Shown here: positions 51,203-55,034 of the stretch, piece by piece | How the letters are laid out: each line of letters starts with the position of its first letter | Numbering within the stretch: position 1 is the first letter of the stretch | Assembly: GCA_009838465.1 (NCBI GenBank) | Contig: VXRN01000038.1 | Coordinates: 1 to 55,034 of the forward strand | Length of the DNA: 55,034 bases | Reading direction: 5' to 3' | From: Dehalococcoidia bacterium | Lineage (GTDB): Bacteria; Chloroflexota; Dehalococcoidia; Lucifugimonadales; UBA1123 | Notes under the pieces: model-generated | What the model was told of the DNA's origin: nothing | Seen by the model: only the letters and a program-made list of their open reading frames with translations | The model's database searches: none | Made by a program: the position numbers and the translations under genes

Positions 51203-52090
51203 CTATCTGACTCTTGCGAACTTCTGGAGACGCATTCCGTCCAGCACCTCTCCGATGTACATATCCCCGCGCGAGTCCACTGCGACGCCGTGAGGGGCCC
51301 AGAATTGGCCTGCCTCGTGTGTGCGTTCGCCTCCCCACTGCGACAGGATGTTGCCCTCATCGTCTATGATGGTCACCCTGCCCTGGAGTTCCGGCACGTA
51401 AATCTCGCCCTCAGGACCCACGCATAGATCGGTAGGCTGGCGAAATCCATCGAACATCTGCTGAAACTCGCCTTCCTGGTCGAAGACCTGGACGCGGTCG
51501 TTCTCGCGGTCGCAGACCAGCACGAAACCATCGTGATCAATGCCGATGCCGTGGGGAAGATGGAAGTCTCCGGGATTCACCTTGCCTGGCAGACCCCAGG
51601 ACAGCAGCAGGGAGCCGGTGTCAGTGTAGCGATGCACGCGGGCGTTCCCGTAGCCGTCGGATATGAAGATGTCGCCTTCGTCGGATACGGCTATGCCAGT
51701 GGGTAGATTGAACGGCCCGGCGGCGTGCGGCACAGGCTCGGCGTTGGTGGTGTAGCCGGTGTCCGACGGTCTGCCCGTGCCTATCTTCAGCGTCATATTG
51801 CCGTCCGTGTTGTATTTCATTACGGTGTGAGCGTCTCGGTCGGCGAGGTAAACGCTGTCATCGGGGCCGATGTGGATTCCGTGTGGGCCCGCGAATACTT
51901 CATCCCAGGTATTCAGAAAATTGCCGTCGCTGTCGAAGATCATTAGCTGGTGTTCGCTGCGGTTGTAGGCGTAAACATTGTCATTGCTGTCCACAGCTAC
52001 GCCAGCCACCTGGTGCCATTCGTAGACTTCGGGGAGGTTTCCCCAGTCTTCGACGAGTTCGTATTGATAATCTCCTTGTCCGTAAGTCAT
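51203..52090 (-). CDS. NHL-repeat six-bladed beta-propeller protein
   Basis: The 295-residue protein has the repeated NHL pattern: VAGVAVDSNDNVYAYNRSEHQLMIFDSDG, GPHGIHIGPDDSVYLADRDAHTVMKYNTDG, LPTGIAVSDEGDIFISDGYGNARVHRY, LPHGIGIDHDGFVLVCDRENDRVQVFDQEG, and two more. This is the fold of peptidyl-alpha-hydroxyglycine alpha-amidating lyase and of many binding propellers. No signal peptide is visible. It is divergent from the sulfite-oxidase-like gene across 257 bases with a strong promoter of its own. The reaction, if any, is unknown. Confidence 0.88.
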   Translation of the reverse strand: MTYGQGDYQYELVEDWGNLPEVYEWHQVAGVAVDSNDNVYAYNRSEHQLMIFDSDGNFLNTWDEVFAGPHGIHIGPDDSVYLADRDAHTVMKYNTDGNMTLKIGTGRPSDTGYTTNAEPVPHAAGPFNLPTGIAVSDEGDIFISDGYGNARVHRYTDTGSLLLSWGLPGKVNPGDFHLPHGIGIDHDGFVLVCDRENDRVQVFDQEGEFQQMFDGFRQPTDLCVGPEGEIYVPELQGRVTIIDDEGNILSQWGGERTHEAGQFWAPHGVAVDSRGDMYIGEVLDGMRLQKFARVR

Positions 52091-52167
52091 GGTGTACCCT
52101 CCAATTGCAGATGCCGCCCGAATCCGGTCTTGGAAACGTGCGTAAACTCTCTCCCAGTTCGCAGCGT

Positions 52168-52196
52168 ACTATACGATTTAGGGTTTGGATGGTCAA
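52168..52196 (-). promoter_or_regulatory. Promoter of the NHL-propeller gene
   Basis: On the minus strand TTGACC (52196-52191), a 17-base spacer and TATAGT (52173-52168) closely match the sigma-70 consensus. The -10 is 77 bases from the start codon, so the leader is about 70 bases. Confidence 0.6.
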
Positions 52197-52347
52197 GTTG
52201 ACAGCACATAGACGCCTTCGGCATCAGCCTCTACAAGAGAAGGTCTTCCTAACGTCAGAGGAATCGCTTGAAATCCTCTTCTAGATAAGATAGAGTGGGC
52301 GAACCATATTGGAAAGGTGAATAACAACAATCAGCGGAGGCAATACG

Positions 52348-53457
52348 ATGTGTAATTGCACATGTATCAGGGCTGGGCTGAGCGCATCCCCAGAAGTCGC
52401 ACAGATCCGGCCAGATGACAACCCCAAATCCTTGGTGACCATCGAACACGAGCCTATGATAGGCGAAACACCCCAACGCGCGTTCGATAACTGGCTCACC
52501 CCCAATCCCCTCTTCTACGTCCGCAACCACTTCGATATTCCACACATCCGTTGTTCCCACTGGAAGCTCTCTGTGGACGGAGTGGTATCGCAGGACTTAC
52601 AACTAACTCTCGACGAATTGAAGGATCTTACCCGTGTGACACTGCCGATCACCATGGAGTGCGCGGGCAACAACCGCAGCGACCTAGACCCGCCGGCCCC
52701 GGGCAACCAGTTCCAGAACGGAGCCGTGAGCACCGCCTACTGGGCAGGCGTTCCACTCAAGGACGTTTTGGCGATTGCCGGAATAGGCGACGGCGCGAGG
52801 GAAGTGCTGTTCGAGGGACACGATTCAGGCGTTCCGGCGCCGGGCGAATCCGAAATGCCATATACCCGCAGCCTGCCGATTGACGTAGCCATGCACCCGG
52901 ACACTTTGCTGGTGTATGAGATGAATGGCCGCGCCTTACCTGAGGAACACGGCCATCCGATCAGGCTGATGGTGCCGGGCTGGTATGGCATGGCGTCGGT
53001 GAAGTGGCTGAGGCGAATCAGCGTGCTGGACTTCAACTACGAGGGCTTCTTCCAGACGGACCGATATATCATCGAGGACGAAACGGGCAAGACGGTCCCG
53101 TTGAGCAGCATAGGCGTCAAGTCGGTGATCGGATCTCCCGCCGAGGGAGACGTGATCGAGATGGGCGGGATGTGCGTGAATGGCACGGCATGGTCGGGGG
53201 AGGACAGAATAGCGGCGATTGACGTAAGCTGCGACGGCGGAGAGACGTGGACGCGGGCCGATGTGTTTGGCCCGTCCGAGCGGTACGCATGGCAGCATTG
53301 GCGCTATTGCTGGAGCCCTCCGGCGCCGGGTGAGTACACGCTGATGTCCCGCGCGATAGACGCCCGCGGAAACGTTCAGCCGATGAAGACGCACTGGAAC
53401 CGACTTGGATACATGGTAAACGGTGTACGCCCGGTGCAGGTCTCTGTCCGCGCATAG
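52348..53457 (+). CDS. Sulfite-oxidase-fold molybdopterin oxidoreductase
   Basis: The 369-residue protein has the SUOX fold. The molybdenum-binding Cys105 is in TMECAGNNR. The Moco domain continues with AYWAGVPLKDVLAIAGI and PGWYGMASVKWLRRI. The C-terminal dimerisation domain runs from SVIGSPAEGD to the end, with AIDVSCDGGETWTRADV. No Tat or Sec signal is seen: the N-terminus is MCNCTCIRAG, three Cys in six residues. It may be cytoplasmic, or a start was missed. GGAGG lies 7 bases before the ATG. No heme or electron-carrier gene is adjacent. Sulfite or another oxyanion may be the substrate. Confidence 0.9.
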   Translation: MCNCTCIRAGLSASPEVAQIRPDDNPKSLVTIEHEPMIGETPQRAFDNWLTPNPLFYVRNHFDIPHIRCSHWKLSVDGVVSQDLQLTLDELKDLTRVTLPITMECAGNNRSDLDPPAPGNQFQNGAVSTAYWAGVPLKDVLAIAGIGDGAREVLFEGHDSGVPAPGESEMPYTRSLPIDVAMHPDTLLVYEMNGRALPEEHGHPIRLMVPGWYGMASVKWLRRISVLDFNYEGFFQTDRYIIEDETGKTVPLSSIGVKSVIGSPAEGDVIEMGGMCVNGTAWSGEDRIAAIDVSCDGGETWTRADVFGPSERYAWQHWRYCWSPPAPGEYTLMSRAIDARGNVQPMKTHWNRLGYMVNGVRPVQVSVRA

Positions 53458-53601
53458 AACTCCGATTGGCAATCTCTCGCGATTGGTGTAACCTCGCCAA
53501 ACGGCGAACAGGGAATCCGTGGGGAGTGAGGGTCGTTCCCACCTCGCTCCTCCCGAAAGAGGGATAAGAGGGAGGACGAGATCAGAGACCCAAGGTCCCA
53601 T

Positions 53602-54927
53602 GTGTCGGCTATCGTCCACCGCTATACGGCGGCGCTGGCCTATCCCGACTACGTTACGCTCTGGACAGCCAGCCTCTCGTCGGGAGCCGCGGCGTGGGCG
53701 CTAATCGTCGCCAGGGGCTGGCTGGTCTATGACCTTACCGGCGGCGAGTCGCTGTGGGTCGGGATAGTGACCTTCGCGGCGATGATACCCCGCGTTCTGA
53801 TTCCGCCGTTTACCGGGTACCTGGCGGACAGGTTCAACAGGCGAAACATAATGGCGGTCATGTTCGCCATCAACCTGGTGCATAATATCGCGCTGTCTGT
53901 CTTCGTGGTGTTCGGCGTCATAGAGATATGGCACCTGGTGATTCTGTCCTTCGTAAACGGCTCTGCGCGCGCCGCCCAGATGCCGGCCGGACAGGCTCTG
54001 ATTCCGAACCTGCTCCCGCGCAACCTGCTGCTGAACGGGATCGCGCTGAACCAGGCGACGATGAATGGCTCTCGGCTCATAGGCCCGCTTGCCATAGCTC
54101 CCCTACTGCTCTGGGCAGGAGTGCAGGGCGCGTTCATCCTGTGCTCCGTATTCTACGCTTTCAGCCTAGTTCAGGCTCTAAGGATCAAGACTTACTCGAC
54201 CGGTAGCATAGACAAGCGTCAGAGTTTCCTGAACAACCTGCTGGAAGGGTTGAAGTACGTCTATCGCCAGCCCATCCTGCGCGCCGTGGTAATCATGGCG
54301 CTCTTCCACTGCGGGCTCACCATGTCGTTCGAGTCGTTGCTGCCGGTACTGTCGGACACGCGGCTCAACGCCCAGGACGCCGGATTCAGCCTGCTTATGA
54401 TGGCGGTTGGCGCGGGCGCGATGGTCTCGATAGTGCTTCTCGCCGGGGTCACCAGCGAGTCGCTCAAGGGCAAGTTGTTTCTAAACCTCGGCGTCTTGAG
54501 CGGCCTAGCCCCTGCTGTGCTTGCTATGTCCGTGAATATGCCGACGGCGCTGATAGCCGCCGGGATCATGGGCGCAACGCAGGCGGGCTTCATGACGCTC
54601 ACACATACGATGATCCAGTCGGTGACCGACGACGGCGTTCGGGGTAGAGTAGGCGCGGTGTACTCCGTGCATATCGGCGGCATGATGGCCTCCGCCAACC
54701 TTATCAACGGCTGGTTCGCCGACATAATCAGCGCGATGCTGGCTTCGGCTAACCTGTTCAGCGGCACGGCATTCGGCAATATGCTCAGCAGCAGCGGCGG
54801 AGCGTCCTTCCTGCTTATGGTCGGCGGTGTCGGATTCATATTGGTAATGCTCGCAAGCTGGCAGGGCGCGACCATCAGGCGCATCTACCGGGGTGAGATG
54901 TTCTATTCACACGCCGCGGCGGACTAG
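53602..54927 (+). CDS. MFS exporter (EntS/MFS_3-like)
   Basis: The 441-residue carrier has about 12 predicted helices. Motif A appears as GYLADRFNRRNIMAVMF after helix 2, and FVNGSARAAQMPAGQALIPNLLPRNLLLNGIALNQATMNGSRLIGP is the characteristic helix 4-5 region of the MFS_3/enterobactin-exporter group. It probably exports small molecules. The GTG start (53602) has AAGG 5 bases upstream; an overlapping ATG at 53600 is in another frame. A stretch of 144 bases with no feature separates it from the sulfite-oxidase-like gene. Confidence 0.87.
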   Translation: MSAIVHRYTAALAYPDYVTLWTASLSSGAAAWALIVARGWLVYDLTGGESLWVGIVTFAAMIPRVLIPPFTGYLADRFNRRNIMAVMFAINLVHNIALSVFVVFGVIEIWHLVILSFVNGSARAAQMPAGQALIPNLLPRNLLLNGIALNQATMNGSRLIGPLAIAPLLLWAGVQGAFILCSVFYAFSLVQALRIKTYSTGSIDKRQSFLNNLLEGLKYVYRQPILRAVVIMALFHCGLTMSFESLLPVLSDTRLNAQDAGFSLLMMAVGAGAMVSIVLLAGVTSESLKGKLFLNLGVLSGLAPAVLAMSVNMPTALIAAGIMGATQAGFMTLTHTMIQSVTDDGVRGRVGAVYSVHIGGMMASANLINGWFADIISAMLASANLFSGTAFGNMLSSSGGASFLLMVGGVGFILVMLASWQGATIRRIYRGEMFYSHAAAD

Positions 54928-54964
54928 TCCGCTCCGACATTTACGTCATTTGTATGTCAAGAGT

Positions 54965-55003
54965 CCCCTCTCCCTTGATGGGCTGATAGGGGTAGGTATT
55001 GTG
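54965..55003. repeat. Diverged family A/D repeat at the right edge
   Basis: CCCCTCTCCCTTGATGGG keeps the left arm and a decayed right arm. It is followed by CTGATAGGGGTAGG(T)ATTG, shared with 45847-45865. Confidence 0.5.
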
Positions 55004-55034
55004 TGTTTCAGGTATATTCATGGTAGATGATCTT

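Overview
The window is a densely coded bacterial chromosome segment of fairly high G+C. It holds 41 protein genes plus a 5'-truncated one, one tRNA, and many short palindromic repeats between genes. Housekeeping genes (mutL, mfd, rpsP-khpA-rimM, rpsT, rel, hisS, upp-rph, tRNA-Leu) are mixed with catabolic and transport genes: two luciferase-like flavin monooxygenases, an enolase-superfamily dehydratase, a thiolase/DUF35 pair, a ThDP enzyme, a sulfite-oxidase-fold molybdoenzyme, an amidase, three MFS carriers and a peptide-type ABC importer. Flavin monooxygenases, enolase-superfamily enzymes, sulfite-oxidase-like proteins and Ala/Pro-linker lipoproteins together suggest a Chloroflexota organism of the SAR202/Dehalococcoidia kind. 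This is inferred from gene content and was not tested by phylogeny.

Layout. 0-7 kb: end of a Uma2-type nuclease, an SMP-30 lactonase, an MFS carrier, a thiolase with its DUF35 partner, a small HAD protein and mutL. 7-14 kb (minus strand): an Asp-box propeller, then an envelope-stress-like locus read leftward: DUF2089 regulator, DUF4097 protein, ABC ATPase/permease pair, second ABC pair, ABM-family monooxygenase. 14-22 kb: a repeat-packed spacer, an unrecognised protein with an internal duplication, a class V aminotransferase, a zincin, mfd and a HAD hydrolase. 22-31 kb (minus strand): a ThDP enzyme / tandem-Cache protein / MFS operon, two LLM oxidoreductases and a MATE exporter, then a plus-strand alpha/beta hydrolase. 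31-35 kb: peptide-type ABC importer without ATPases. 35-42 kb: translation, stringent-response and nucleotide-salvage genes. 42-46 kb: enolase-superfamily enzyme, VOC protein, amidase. 46-50.5 kb: a 1498-residue surface protein with four Ig-like/FN3-like modules on Thr/Pro linkers. 50.6-55 kb: tRNA-Leu(UAG), an NHL propeller, a sulfite-oxidase-like enzyme and an MFS exporter.

The most unusual signals are: (1) several families of small palindromic or MITE-like elements, including a pair of 115-bp copies, a 110-bp element with perfect 10-bp inverted ends, a palindrome nested in another, and one palindrome read in frame inside a gene; (2) the DUF2089/DUF4097/double-ABC locus with two candidate operators; (3) a Rel enzyme with an intact HD hydrolase site and an EXDD synthetase motif; (4) rimM lacking a canonical start that would cover its first strand; (5) the giant modular surface protein; and (6) a 15-nt identical promoter core in front of two unrelated genes.
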